64,000 nucleotides of DNA, from NCBI RefSeq assembly GCF_008931805.1, contig NZ_CP044399.1, positions 62,001 through 126,000 of the forward strand. Reading direction: 5' to 3'. Position 1 is the stretch's first letter; the number at the start of each line of letters is the position of its first letter. Source of the DNA: Moritella marina ATCC 15381 (GTDB lineage: Bacteria > Pseudomonadota > Gammaproteobacteria > Enterobacterales > Moritellaceae). The translations under genes were made by a program, and so were the position numbers. The notes under the pieces were generated by a model. That model did no database searches. It was not told the DNA's origin and was given only the letters and a program-made list of their open reading frames with translations. Below are positions 47,131-55,440 of this stretch, piece after piece.

Positions 47131-48009
47131 TTACTGTGCTAGCGTTTTTTGCGACACGCGCTTCTTAACTACTGTTTCATTAAACACCAATGACAATACA
47201 ATAATGCTGCCACCGAGTGCCAATTTAACTAAGTCAGCATCACGATTCCAAATCACTAAGTTAACCAATAAACCTAATGGTACCAGTACGTTATTCATCG
47301 CCGCTAAGGTACCTGCATTCACCAGACAAGCGCCTTTATTCCACATGAAGTAACCTAAACCTGAAGCGATAATGCCAAGGTAAGTTAATACGCCCCATTG
47401 TGTTGTGGTCGTGGGCATTTTTTCAGTGCTACCCAATAGCATAAATGCGATTGCAGCTACCAGGAATGCGCCAATATAAAACAGACCAAATACGTCACGA
47501 TGTTTCACATCTTTTAACTCGTTTTCAGATAATTTCTTGTAAGCCACTTGGCCAATCGCCATGGCAATATTCGCGCCTTGCACTACTAAAAAACCAATGA
47601 CAAAACCTTCGTTAATGCCTGCATATTTAATTACCACAGCACCGAGTACAGCGATAAGCGCAGTACCTAAATACCAAGGGCTGAAGCGTGAATGTAATAA
47701 GTCATCAATTAAGGTTACATAGATAGGCGTGAATACCGTAAATAGCAGTACCTCAGGCACAGATAGCAATAGGAATGACTGGTAATAGAAACCATACATC
47801 ACGCCAAGTTGACAAGCACCAATGGCCATGACTTTAATAATGGTCGAGCGAGCGAGGTTGCCCAGGCGTAAAAATGGGATGAAGACCAACATCGCTAAAC
47901 CGATACGGAATAATACCGAGAACCAAGCATCAACCTGACCGGATAAATAAACGCCGATAAGACTAAATGAAAAAGCCCATACTAAATTTGTAATGATTAA
48001 AAAATGCAT
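47131..48009 (-). CDS. EamA/DMT-family membrane transporter (second of two)
   Basis: 292 aa with two EamA halves (~3-130 and ~143-280) and ~10 helices: NLVWAFSFSLIGVYLSGQVDAWFSVLFRIGLAMLVF and GYFMWNKGACLVNAGTLAAMNN. It resembles the CmpT/carboxylate-amine-thiol-type permeases more than its neighbour, so the two are not a recent tandem copy. Substrate unknown. Confidence 0.83.
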   Translation of the reverse strand: MHFLIITNLVWAFSFSLIGVYLSGQVDAWFSVLFRIGLAMLVFIPFLRLGNLARSTIIKVMAIGACQLGVMYGFYYQSFLLLSVPEVLLFTVFTPIYVTLIDDLLHSRFSPWYLGTALIAVLGAVVIKYAGINEGFVIGFLVVQGANIAMAIGQVAYKKLSENELKDVKHRDVFGLFYIGAFLVAAIAFMLLGSTEKMPTTTTQWGVLTYLGIIASGLGYFMWNKGACLVNAGTLAAMNNVLVPLGLLVNLVIWNRDADLVKLALGGSIIVLSLVFNETVVKKRVSQKTLAQ

Positions 48010-48235
48010 TCCGTTACCTTAATTAATGGATGTCAGCAGAGTTAACGACGATTGCCGAAAATAGTGACTAGAGTTTATATTTTGCTTGGTTTACATTACA
48101 GACTTGTGTTTTAAATTTGCGATTTTGATTTACGTCAGAGTAATAAATGAGCATGTGTAAGTTGTGAATACGGGTATATTTAATGTTGATATAATTAATA
48201 TTAGCTGTTTATTTTCTAATATCGAGATCGTTAAA

Positions 48236-49363
48236 ATGATGAAATTAAGTGCTTTATTACCTTTAACTTTGCTGGTGGCGTTTAACTCTGCTGCGAGTGT
48301 GGTTGTAAATCCTATTTTCCAGTTAGAGGCCAAACCTGACATTGGCGAAATGGTAACGTCATCTACCGCGGAACTGTGCGAAGTTGCTAAGGGCTCTGTC
48401 GATTACCTTAATTTGGGTGAAAATTATGATCCCGGTATTATCACCGCTGGCATAACCGCGCAATTTGGTGGCGATTTAGACCGCGTAAAACGTACCCTTA
48501 ATTTTATTTGCCAAGTCGAGCAAGAAGATAAGTTAGCGGATACTGAAAGCCGTCTCATGGATGCCGATTTTATTGCAGAGCACTTTGACGTGATCCGCTG
48601 GATGCCAGATAAAACCCAAGCGCAAGGCTTTGCTAAAGATAAACCGCTGTTGAAAAATATCCCCGACGATAAGATTCTACTGACCAAATATTATATTAAA
48701 CTCGCGAAAGGGACCGCGAAGCAAACGCCTGAAACCCCTTATGCGTTATACGCCATTCCGAATGATGAAAAAGATCTCTCGCTCGAGCAAGCCAATGCAG
48801 ACCCGAGTTTGACCCGTCATCAACTGACCAAACAAGATGTCATCACCGGCATTTTGGATAAAGATAAATTAGCCCAGCCGATGGTGTGGCTATCGCGTTA
48901 TGATTTAGAAGATTCGTTAATGCAGGGGACTGTAAAAGTCGATATTTCTAATAAAAATAGCCCAGTAATTACCAGTCAATTCTTTAATGTACACCGTAAT
49001 AACGGCATTGGTTATAAACGTAATTTAAAGAAAGAACAGCAGGGACGTTATTGGTACTTTAAGAAAACCGAGTCGGTTATGGGCTATGGTAAAGATGCTA
49101 ATTATAAGATCCCTGTTTATCCATTAGTCACAGTCGCAGGCGATTTAGCGCATCTGGGCTTAGGCAAGTTAATCATGTTGACCCACAATGGCGAAAGTCG
49201 TTTAACCGTCTTAGCAGACACGGGCGGGGCGTTTGAAAATAACCAATACCAGCTCGATTATCTTGGTGGGTACTTCAAAAACTGGGATGACTACATTAAT
49301 ACCTACAGGACATTCCCTGATTATTTTGAAGCTAGAATATTATTGCTGAAAGATAAAACCTAA
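48236..49363 (+). CDS. MltA-like periplasmic protein with 3D domain
   Basis: 375 aa from MMKLSALLPLTLLVAFNSAAS, a Sec signal peptide; an in-frame GTG at 48164 would bury the signal. I do not recognise a named gene. The C-terminal third has the layout of the MltA/3D fold: WYFKKTESVMGYG, an AGDLAH region, LTVLADTGGAF and LDYLGGYF, where MltA has its FF(K)-x-S and D-x-G-GAI motifs. The N-terminal two-thirds is novel to me. A lytic transglycosylase role is possible but the catalytic Asp needs checking. Its stop is five bases from a GC-rich repeat. Confidence 0.7.
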   Translation: MMKLSALLPLTLLVAFNSAASVVVNPIFQLEAKPDIGEMVTSSTAELCEVAKGSVDYLNLGENYDPGIITAGITAQFGGDLDRVKRTLNFICQVEQEDKLADTESRLMDADFIAEHFDVIRWMPDKTQAQGFAKDKPLLKNIPDDKILLTKYYIKLAKGTAKQTPETPYALYAIPNDEKDLSLEQANADPSLTRHQLTKQDVITGILDKDKLAQPMVWLSRYDLEDSLMQGTVKVDISNKNSPVITSQFFNVHRNNGIGYKRNLKKEQQGRYWYFKKTESVMGYGKDANYKIPVYPLVTVAGDLAHLGLGKLIMLTHNGESRLTVLADTGGAFENNQYQLDYLGGYFKNWDDYINTYRTFPDYFEARILLLKDKT

Positions 49364-49365
49364 AC

Positions 49366-49491
49366 ATAGACCCCACCCTAGCCCTCCCCTTGAAGTAAAG
49401 GGAGGGAATTAAAAGAAAGTGCAGTCTGTGCTTGTTTTGGTTCTTGCACTTGCTCCTCCCCTTTTTCAAGGGGGAGGCTGGGAGGGGGTCT
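49366..49491 (-). repeat. GC-rich REP-like palindromic repeat, copy 3 (inverted)
   Basis: Reverse complement runs CAGACCCCCTCCCAGCC to TAGGGTGGGGTCTATGT with the same two inner hairpins as copy 2 but several base changes and a deletion. It fills the gap between the MltA-like gene and aceA copy 2, again convergent, and forms the inner end of the large inverted repeat. Confidence 0.85.
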
Positions 49492-51172
49492 GTGGTTAAA
49501 CGCAAAAAACCAGCCGAAGCTGGTTTTTTCATATTAACTGACTTTCTATTTTAACTGATAACTCATTCTATAATAATGCGTGTCTAACGATTATTAGAAC
49601 TGGTTCATCGTGTTATCTTCGCCGCCAGCTTTCAATGCTGCATCACCAGCAAAGTATTCTTTATGGTCATCGCCCATGTCAGAACCAGCCATGTTTTGAT
49701 GCTTAACACACGCAATCGATTGACGGATTTCTTTACGTTGAACACCTTTAACATAACCCAGCATACCTTGGTCACCGAAGTACTCTTTCGCTAGGTTATC
49801 CGTTGATAGCGCAGCTGTATGGTAAGTCGGTAATGTGATTAAGTGATGGAAGATACCCGCTTCACGTGCTGAGTCAGCTTGGAATGTACGGATCTTCTCA
49901 TCTGCTTGAGCTGATAATTCTGTCGTATCATATTTCTCGTTCATCAAGTCTGCACGGTCATATGCTGACACGTCTTGACCTGCTTCAACCATGATATCAA
50001 AGATTTGTTGACGGAAGTTAAGCGTCCAGTTGAATGATGGCGAGTTGTTGTAAACAAGTTTCGCATTTGGTACTACTTTACGGATCTCATTTACCATCGC
50101 ACCGATTTGACCAACGTGTGGTTTCTCAGTTTCAATCCATAATAAATCAGCGCCGCCTTGTAGTGATGTAATGCAATCAAGTACACAACGTGCTTCACCC
50201 GTGCCTTCTTTAAATTGGAACAAGTTACTTGGTAGGCGTTTAGGACGTAATAATTTACCGTCTTTCTTGAGAATAACATCGCCATTACCGAGTTCTGCTT
50301 GTGTGATCTCATCACAATCAAGGAATGAATTATATTGGTCACCAAGGTCACCCGGTTCATTCGTTACAGCAATTTGTTTGGTTAGACCTGCGCCTAATGA
50401 ATCAGTACGTGCAACGATAACACCGTTGTCGATACCTAGCTCTAGGAATGCATAACGCACAGCATTGATTTTCGCTAGGAAATCTTCATGTGGTACGGTT
50501 ACTTTACCGTCTTGGTGACCGCATTGTTTTTCATCAGATACTTGGTTTTCAATTTGGATACAACATGCACCGGCTTCAATCATTTTTTTAGCAAGTAGGT
50601 AAGTTGCTTCTGCGTTACCAAAGCCCGCATCGATATCAGCAATGATTGGCACAACGTGCGTTACGTGGTTATCGATCTTGTCTTGTGTTGCAGTAACTTT
50701 AGCTGAATCGCCGGCATCTCTTGCCGCGTCTAGTTCACGGAATAAACCGCCTAATTCACGCGCGTCTGCTTGACGAAGGAAAGTGTATAGTTCTTCGATG
50801 AGTGCTGAAACAGATGTTTTTTCATGCATTGATTGGTCTGGTAGTGGACCAAACTCAGAGCGTAATGCAGCAACCATCCAACCTGAAAGGTAAAGATAAC
50901 GACGGTCAGTGTTGTTTTCAAAATGTTTCTTAATAGAAATCATTTTTTGTTGACCGATAAAACCATGCCAGCAACCTAAAGACTGCGTGTACAGTGAAGA
51001 ATCATTATCGTAGTTCTCCATATCTGCACGCATAATGTCTGCCGTATACTGTGCAATTTCAATACCTGTTTTAAAACGGTTTTGAGCACGCATACGCGCT
51101 GTATATTCTGGGTTAATTGCAGCCCATTTAGAACCTTGTTCAGCTTTTAACGTAGCTACCGCATCGATATCA
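49468..51172 (-). repeat. Right arm of 1.7-kb inverted repeat (aceA copy 2 and tail)
   Basis: Inverted counterpart of 36915-38619, of equal length. Silent differences seen include GCG/GCT at codon 12 and single-base changes around 50060-50070 and 50117 (CCC/CCA). Similarity stops abruptly at codon 6/7 at one end and grades off in the GC-rich repeat at the other. Confidence 0.93.
49502..49529 (-). terminator. Rho-independent terminator after aceA copy 2
   Basis: Same UUCG-loop hairpin with flanking A and T runs as at 38558-38583, in the opposite orientation. Confidence 0.95.
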
Positions 51173-51189
51173 GTGTTGTATGTTGACAT
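49594..51189 (-). CDS. aceA: Isocitrate lyase, copy 2 (monocistronic, inverted)
   Basis: 531 aa, same enzyme as copy 1 and with the same active-site KQCGH (Cys223). It starts MSTYNTDIDAV versus MSIYTNDIDAV in copy 1; after that only Gln for Glu in FGDQGML differs. The upstream region is unrelated to that of copy 1 except for the same TAAGGGA site at the same six-base spacing. It stands alone, divergent from a LysR-type regulator, so it is probably controlled differently from the aceBA operon. Confidence 0.96.
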   Translation of the reverse strand: MSTYNTDIDAVATLKAEQGSKWAAINPEYTARMRAQNRFKTGIEIAQYTADIMRADMENYDNDSSLYTQSLGCWHGFIGQQKMISIKKHFENNTDRRYLYLSGWMVAALRSEFGPLPDQSMHEKTSVSALIEELYTFLRQADARELGGLFRELDAARDAGDSAKVTATQDKIDNHVTHVVPIIADIDAGFGNAEATYLLAKKMIEAGACCIQIENQVSDEKQCGHQDGKVTVPHEDFLAKINAVRYAFLELGIDNGVIVARTDSLGAGLTKQIAVTNEPGDLGDQYNSFLDCDEITQAELGNGDVILKKDGKLLRPKRLPSNLFQFKEGTGEARCVLDCITSLQGGADLLWIETEKPHVGQIGAMVNEIRKVVPNAKLVYNNSPSFNWTLNFRQQIFDIMVEAGQDVSAYDRADLMNEKYDTTELSAQADEKIRTFQADSAREAGIFHHLITLPTYHTAALSTDNLAKEYFGDQGMLGYVKGVQRKEIRQSIACVKHQNMAGSDMGDDHKEYFAGDAALKAGGEDNTMNQF

Positions 51190-51494
51190 AGCAAATCCCT
51201 TACAGTTATCAAATGATGATTAATTAAATTGCAACGCAGCGACTAAAGCCTTTTATTCGTTTGCGTTTTGATGAGTTAATATTAAACGATCAATTGATAT
51301 TTAGTTAGTTTATAATTTTTATAGTCGTCATTCACATTGTGAATACCGGTAGCTGTTAATTTGCCTTATTTATGGTGTATTCTGGTTGAAGTGGTTAGAT
51401 ATTGGCTGTAAGTGACGGTGTGTCAGATTTTTGTGGCTTAATTAGTGTTGTCTCATTAATGTTTTATTAATTTTTTATTGTAGGTATTTATTTT
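51190..51494. other. 305-base divergent control region between aceA copy 2 and lysR gene
   Basis: AT-rich, with the TAAGGGA site of aceA at 51196-51202, a perfect palindrome at 51330-51344 and T-rich sequence before the LysR gene. No gene seen. Confidence 0.6.
51330..51344. promoter_or_regulatory. Perfect palindrome, candidate LysR-type operator
   Basis: ATTCACA-T-TGTGAAT, 15 bases with dyad symmetry and the T-N11-A form of LysR-type sites, about 140 bases upstream of aceA copy 2 and 150 upstream of the divergent LysR gene. Binding by that regulator is inferred from position. Confidence 0.55.
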
Positions 51495-52442
51495 ATGAAT
51501 ATATCAGGGATTGATCTTAATTTATTGATTTACTTCGATGTTCTACTGCGTGAAAAGAACGTTACCCGCGCGGCGAGTATGCTTAATATTACCCAACCAG
51601 CAATGAGTAATGGTTTACGCCGATTACGGACTCTGCTGGACGATCCTGTTTTAGTTCGCACCTCTGGCGGTATGACCCCGACTGAAAAGGCGCGTAAATT
51701 AGCCCCGGTGATCAGAAAGCTATTACTCGAACTTGAAGAAGCCTTACAAGAAGAAAAAGAATTTGATCAAAGTAGTCATCGGGTGTTTCGTATCATGGCC
51801 AGTGACTATGCCGAATCGACGCTGATCCCACGACTGCTGAGTAAGTTAAGTAAAGTCGCGCCAAACATGACGGTCGATATTATGACGCCGTCTGATGTGA
51901 CCTTCCATGATGTAGAGGAAGGCAAGATTGATATGGCGATCAACCGTTTTGATGAATTACCACAATCGTTTTATCAAAAAACCTTATGGCATGATTCATT
52001 TACCTGCATGATGAATGCAGACAATCCGATCGTAAATAAATTTAATTTGAATCATTACTTAGCATCAAAACACGTGTGGGTATCGAAGACTGGTTTTGGC
52101 GTTGGTGTGGGCATGAATCCACATGATGTGCAAAAATTAGGTTGGGTTGATGAAGCATTAAATCGTTTAGGCAAGAAACGTGATATTAAGGTATTTACCC
52201 GTAACTATAATGTCGCGATGCAATTGGCGCTGCAAGATGAATTGATTGCTACATTACCGACGCAGGCTGCGCTTATTCATGAAAATAACAGTGATTATAC
52301 TCTGCTTGAACCACCATTTCCGATCCCTAATATTGAATTAAAGATGATCTGGAGTCCGCTATTACATCATGACGCCAGCCATATTTGGTTCCGTCAGCTA
52401 GTGCTTGAAGCGGCAACGGAGCTACGTGCTGACAATAAATAG
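51495..52442 (+). CDS. LysR-type transcriptional regulator divergent from aceA copy 2
   Basis: 315 aa. Winged-helix domain (~5-65: LNLLIYFDVLLREKNVTRAASMLNITQPAMSNGLRRLR) with the NodD/NahR-group sequence, then a substrate-binding domain (~90-305). It has DLNLL at the start and the HDSFTCMMNADNP segment typical of that group. Effector unknown. Divergent orientation to aceA copy 2 suggests it controls that gene, perhaps in response to a C2 or fatty-acid-derived signal; this is inference. Confidence 0.88.
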   Translation: MNISGIDLNLLIYFDVLLREKNVTRAASMLNITQPAMSNGLRRLRTLLDDPVLVRTSGGMTPTEKARKLAPVIRKLLLELEEALQEEKEFDQSSHRVFRIMASDYAESTLIPRLLSKLSKVAPNMTVDIMTPSDVTFHDVEEGKIDMAINRFDELPQSFYQKTLWHDSFTCMMNADNPIVNKFNLNHYLASKHVWVSKTGFGVGVGMNPHDVQKLGWVDEALNRLGKKRDIKVFTRNYNVAMQLALQDELIATLPTQAALIHENNSDYTLLEPPFPIPNIELKMIWSPLLHHDASHIWFRQLVLEAATELRADNK

Positions 52443-52509
52443 ATGCAGACAATAATAGTTGCAGTTATTTAGTCAGTACTGGAACCCTTGTTAGCACTTA
52501 TAAAATAAG

Positions 52510-53175
52510 TTAATACTGTTGGATCTCTAAGCTGCTAATGACGTGGTGGCCATCTGTGACTTGCTGGCTAAGCTGATACATAGCATTGGCAAGTTGGTCG
52601 ATGGCTATCGGCTTTTGCTGCTTTAATAGCGGCAAAGGTAGCAGAGATAATATGGCTAGTGGGTAATAAGCGACAGCTTCCATTAATCTGAATTCGTCAC
52701 GCTTACCGTGTAACAGTGTTGGCTGATAAAGGTATAGTGCGGTAAGCGGTAATTGACGTAATAACTGCTCTGTTTCGCCTTTAGTTTGTAAGTAACTACT
52801 TGCTGATTTAGCATTGGCACCAACAGCACTGATGACATGTAGTTGCGCCTTGGTATTCGTTGCTACCCAAGTACCAAAGTTAACAATATAGTCTTTATCT
52901 ACTTGTCTGAATGCGGCTAATGAACCAGCCTTTTTACGCGTTGTACCTAGGCAACAGTAAGCACAATCAATCTCAGCGGCTATGTCATTGGTGATGTCTA
53001 GCGTATTAAACTGGGCTAAATCAAGCGTAAACTCGGTGACTTTATCGAGGTGTGCAAAAGCGGTTTTGCGATAATGGACAACATAGATATTCTCAACAGT
53101 CGGTTCATTGATTAACTGCTGCATTAATTGATTGCCTGTTGCGCCTGTAGCACCAACAATAATGACGTTTTTCAT
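52510..53175 (-). CDS. NAD(P)-binding Rossmann protein, NmrA/SDR-a5-like
   Basis: 221 aa from MKNVIIVGATGATGNQL, with the dinucleotide-binding GATGATGNQL (residues 8-17), CAYCCLGTTRKKAGS (~78-92) and VISAVGANAKSASSYLQTKGETEQ, the YxxxK-like catalytic pair of atypical SDRs (as in the yeast Fmp52/HTATIP2 group). ATG at 53175 has AAGGAAGC upstream; the longer start at 53211 does not match the fold. No specific substrate known. 87 bases downstream of ruvX. Confidence 0.8.
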   Translation of the reverse strand: MKNVIIVGATGATGNQLMQQLINEPTVENIYVVHYRKTAFAHLDKVTEFTLDLAQFNTLDITNDIAAEIDCAYCCLGTTRKKAGSLAAFRQVDKDYIVNFGTWVATNTKAQLHVISAVGANAKSASSYLQTKGETEQLLRQLPLTALYLYQPTLLHGKRDEFRLMEAVAYYPLAILSLLPLPLLKQQKPIAIDQLANAMYQLSQQVTDGHHVISSLEIQQY

Positions 53176-53262
53176 GGAGCTTCCTTTATGAATGTCCGGT
53201 GTAATTACCATTGGTGTTATTAACTTGGGCGTAATGAAGAATGGTGCTATAAATCGCTAAGC

Positions 53263-53709
53263 TTACAGCTCTGCGCCGTATTGTGATTCCATCCAGCCTT
53301 CTAAGATAATCATTGCTGAAGCACTATCAATCGCGCCTTTTTGTAGGGCTTTAAAACCGCCTTCTTCAAATAAACGAGCTTTGGCATCTTTGGTTGTTAG
53401 ACGTTCGTCATGCATTTCTGTTTTAACATTAAAACGACCGGTTAAGCGGTTAGCGAACTTGATTGCACGCTTGGTGATCTCTTGTTCGGTACCGTCCATG
53501 TTAAGTGGTTTACCAACGATAACAAGATCCGGTTGCCATTCTTTAATTTGTTGCTCGATCAAATCCCAATCTGGAATACCGTCATTGGCTTTAAAAGCCA
53601 CAAGCGGGCGGGCTGTGCCAGTGATCTCTTGGCCAACAGCAATACCAATACTTTTTGTTCCGAAATCAAAACCAAGTAAGGTTCTTTGTCCGCTTTCTGC
53701 GTTACTCAT
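53263..53709 (-). CDS. ruvX: RuvX/YqgF Holliday-junction resolvase-like protein
   Basis: RNase H-fold protein implicated in pre-16S rRNA processing and possibly Holliday-junction cleavage. 148 aa (E. coli 138). Catalytic region [14 protein letters not shown] with first Asp, then [16 protein letters not shown] and [14 protein letters not shown] at 53709 has GGAGAAG just upstream; an alternative at 53727 is less likely. Directly downstream of yqgE (gap ~33 bases), the usual yqgE-yqgF pairing. Confidence 0.95.
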   Translation of the reverse strand: MSNAESGQRTLLGFDFGTKSIGIAVGQEITGTARPLVAFKANDGIPDWDLIEQQIKEWQPDLVIVGKPLNMDGTEQEITKRAIKFANRLTGRFNVKTEMHDERLTTKDAKARLFEEGGFKALQKGAIDSASAMIILEGWMESQYGAEL

Positions 53710-53742
53710 ATTCTTCTCCGTAGGCACTTTTAATTACTTAGA

Positions 53743-54324
53743 TTAAGCGTGTCCTACCTGACTAGATAATTGGCTGACGTCGATACCTATTTTCTGCACG
53801 GCCTGTTCCCAACGTTGGTGTACGGGCACGTTAAATAGAATATTTTCGTCGGCATTAATGGTTAACCAACTGTTGTCTGCTATTTCTTGCTCTAACTGGC
53901 CTTTAGTCCAACCGGAATAACCTAACGCGACGATGTAATTGTCAGGTTGTTTGTTGGTGCCTAGTGTGGCTAATACATCAAGTGATGACGTGATCATCAA
54001 TTCATCATTGATTTGTAAACTCGAGCTAAAACCTGGATAGGCAGTATGTAATACAAAACCACGGTCTTCAGATACGGGACCGCCTTTAAATACCGGCTTG
54101 TCGATGGCTTGTTTAGGCTCTGCTGGTGCGGCTGTTTCATCGTCAAGATCAGCTTCAATAGTTTGTGATAACAACTCGTCGATAGAAATATTGACGGGTA
54201 GGTTGATGATGATACCCATCGCACCTTCGTTGTTATGCTCACAAATATAGATAACAGAGCGTTCAAAAATACCATCTTTCATGCTTGGCATTGCGATAAG
54301 GAAGTGATCTTGTAAAGAGTCCAT
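53743..54324 (-). CDS. yqgE: YqgE/AlgH family protein
   Basis: 193 aa (E. coli 187). Conserved HFLIAMPSMKDGIFERSVIYICEHN at residues ~6-30, GAMGIIINLPV, GGPVSEDRGFVLH and ALGYSGWTKGQLEQEI. Function poorly known; the Pseudomonas homologue AlgH was linked to alginate and virulence control. ATG at 54324 chosen as the 15 extra residues from 54369 do not fit the family. An insert of ~10 residues (DETAAPAEPKQ) sits near residue 70. Confidence 0.93.
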   Translation of the reverse strand: MDSLQDHFLIAMPSMKDGIFERSVIYICEHNNEGAMGIIINLPVNISIDELLSQTIEADLDDETAAPAEPKQAIDKPVFKGGPVSEDRGFVLHTAYPGFSSSLQINDELMITSSLDVLATLGTNKQPDNYIVALGYSGWTKGQLEQEIADNSWLTINADENILFNVPVHQRWEQAVQKIGIDVSQLSSQVGHA

Positions 54325-54476
54325 AGGCCTATCTTTTGTTGTTAGCAGTGAATTTATTATGGCAGACAATCATAGCTTAAGCGGTGAAATTCACGATAAG
54401 CTATGATTTATTTTATGCTTTTTTTAAGTTTAGCTTGGCTCTTTATTTGGCTAGTGATTAAAGAGCCGCAGGTAAA

Positions 54477-55430
54477 TTAAGCTTTATTTAAACGTACTTC
54501 AATTGCATCCATCAACATGCCTGTGATGCTTACATCATAGGCTGCTTCGATTTCACGAATACAAGTAGGGCTAGTGACGTTGATTTCAGTTAGCTTGTCG
54601 CCAATCACGTCTAGGCCAACAAAGATCAGGCCTTTTTCTTTTAACTTAGGACCTAATGCTTTAGCAATTTTCCAATCACTTTCAGACAATGGGCGTGCTA
54701 CACCACGACCGCCAGCTGCGATATTACCGCGCGTTTCACCACTTGCTGGGATACGAGCTAGGCAATACGGTACTGGTTCACCATCGATTACTAAGATACG
54801 TTTGTCGCCATCTTTAATATCTGGGATGAATTTTTGTGCCATGCAGTAACGCGTTTCGTGTTCAGTCAGTGTTTCGATGATCACGCTAACGTTTTTATCT
54901 TGTTCGTTAAGACGGAAGATTGATGCGCCGCCCATGCCATCTAATGGCTTTAAGATCACGTCTTTGTGTTCGTTATGGAACGCACGTAATTTGTCTTTAC
55001 GACGTGTTACTAGCGTTGTTGGCGTGAATTCGCTAAACCATGCTGTGTACAGTTTTTCATTTGCATCACGTAGACTTTGCGGTTTGTTAACGATTAACGT
55101 GCCTTCGTCTTCTGCGCGTTCAAGCATGTAAGTAGCGTACACAAATTCAGTATCGAATGGAGGATCTTTACGCATTAATACTACGTCTAAATCTGAAATT
55201 AGGTGGTTAGTTTCTTCACCTAGTTCGTACCAGTTTGCTGGGTCTTGTTGTACTTTCAATGAACGAGACGCAGCATATGCACGGCCTTCAAGCATAAATA
55301 GGTCTTGCATTTCCATGTAGAAAAGTTCGTAACCACGGTTTTGCGCTTCCATTAACATTGCAAAGCTAGAGTCTTTTTTAATGTTGATGTCTGCAATGGG
55401 ATCCATCACGATGCCAAGTTTAATTGTCAT
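54477..55430 (-). CDS. gshB: Glutathione synthetase
   Basis: ATP-grasp enzyme joining gamma-glutamylcysteine and glycine. 317 aa (E. coli 316). N-terminal MTIKLGIVMDPIADINIKKDSS, DPPFDTEFVYATYMLERAE (~110-128), ATP-grasp loop KPLDGMGGASIFRL (~161-174) and C-terminal GLDVIGDKLTEINVTSPTCIREI match GshB. Between rsmE (10 bases upstream) and yqgE, same order as E. coli. Confidence 0.97.
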   Translation of the reverse strand: MTIKLGIVMDPIADINIKKDSSFAMLMEAQNRGYELFYMEMQDLFMLEGRAYAASRSLKVQQDPANWYELGEETNHLISDLDVVLMRKDPPFDTEFVYATYMLERAEDEGTLIVNKPQSLRDANEKLYTAWFSEFTPTTLVTRRKDKLRAFHNEHKDVILKPLDGMGGASIFRLNEQDKNVSVIIETLTEHETRYCMAQKFIPDIKDGDKRILVIDGEPVPYCLARIPASGETRGNIAAGGRGVARPLSESDWKIAKALGPKLKEKGLIFVGLDVIGDKLTEINVTSPTCIREIEAAYDVSITGMLMDAIEVRLNKA

Positions 55431-55440
55431 ATTATTTATC

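Noticed and set aside
46095-48009. Two EamA genes as a recent tandem duplication
   Set aside because: Their sequences are too different; only the fold and family are shared.
38620-49467. Composite transposon or genomic island between the inverted aceA copies
   Set aside because: No transposase, integrase or target-site duplication, and gene content is ordinary; inversion by recombination is the simpler reading.
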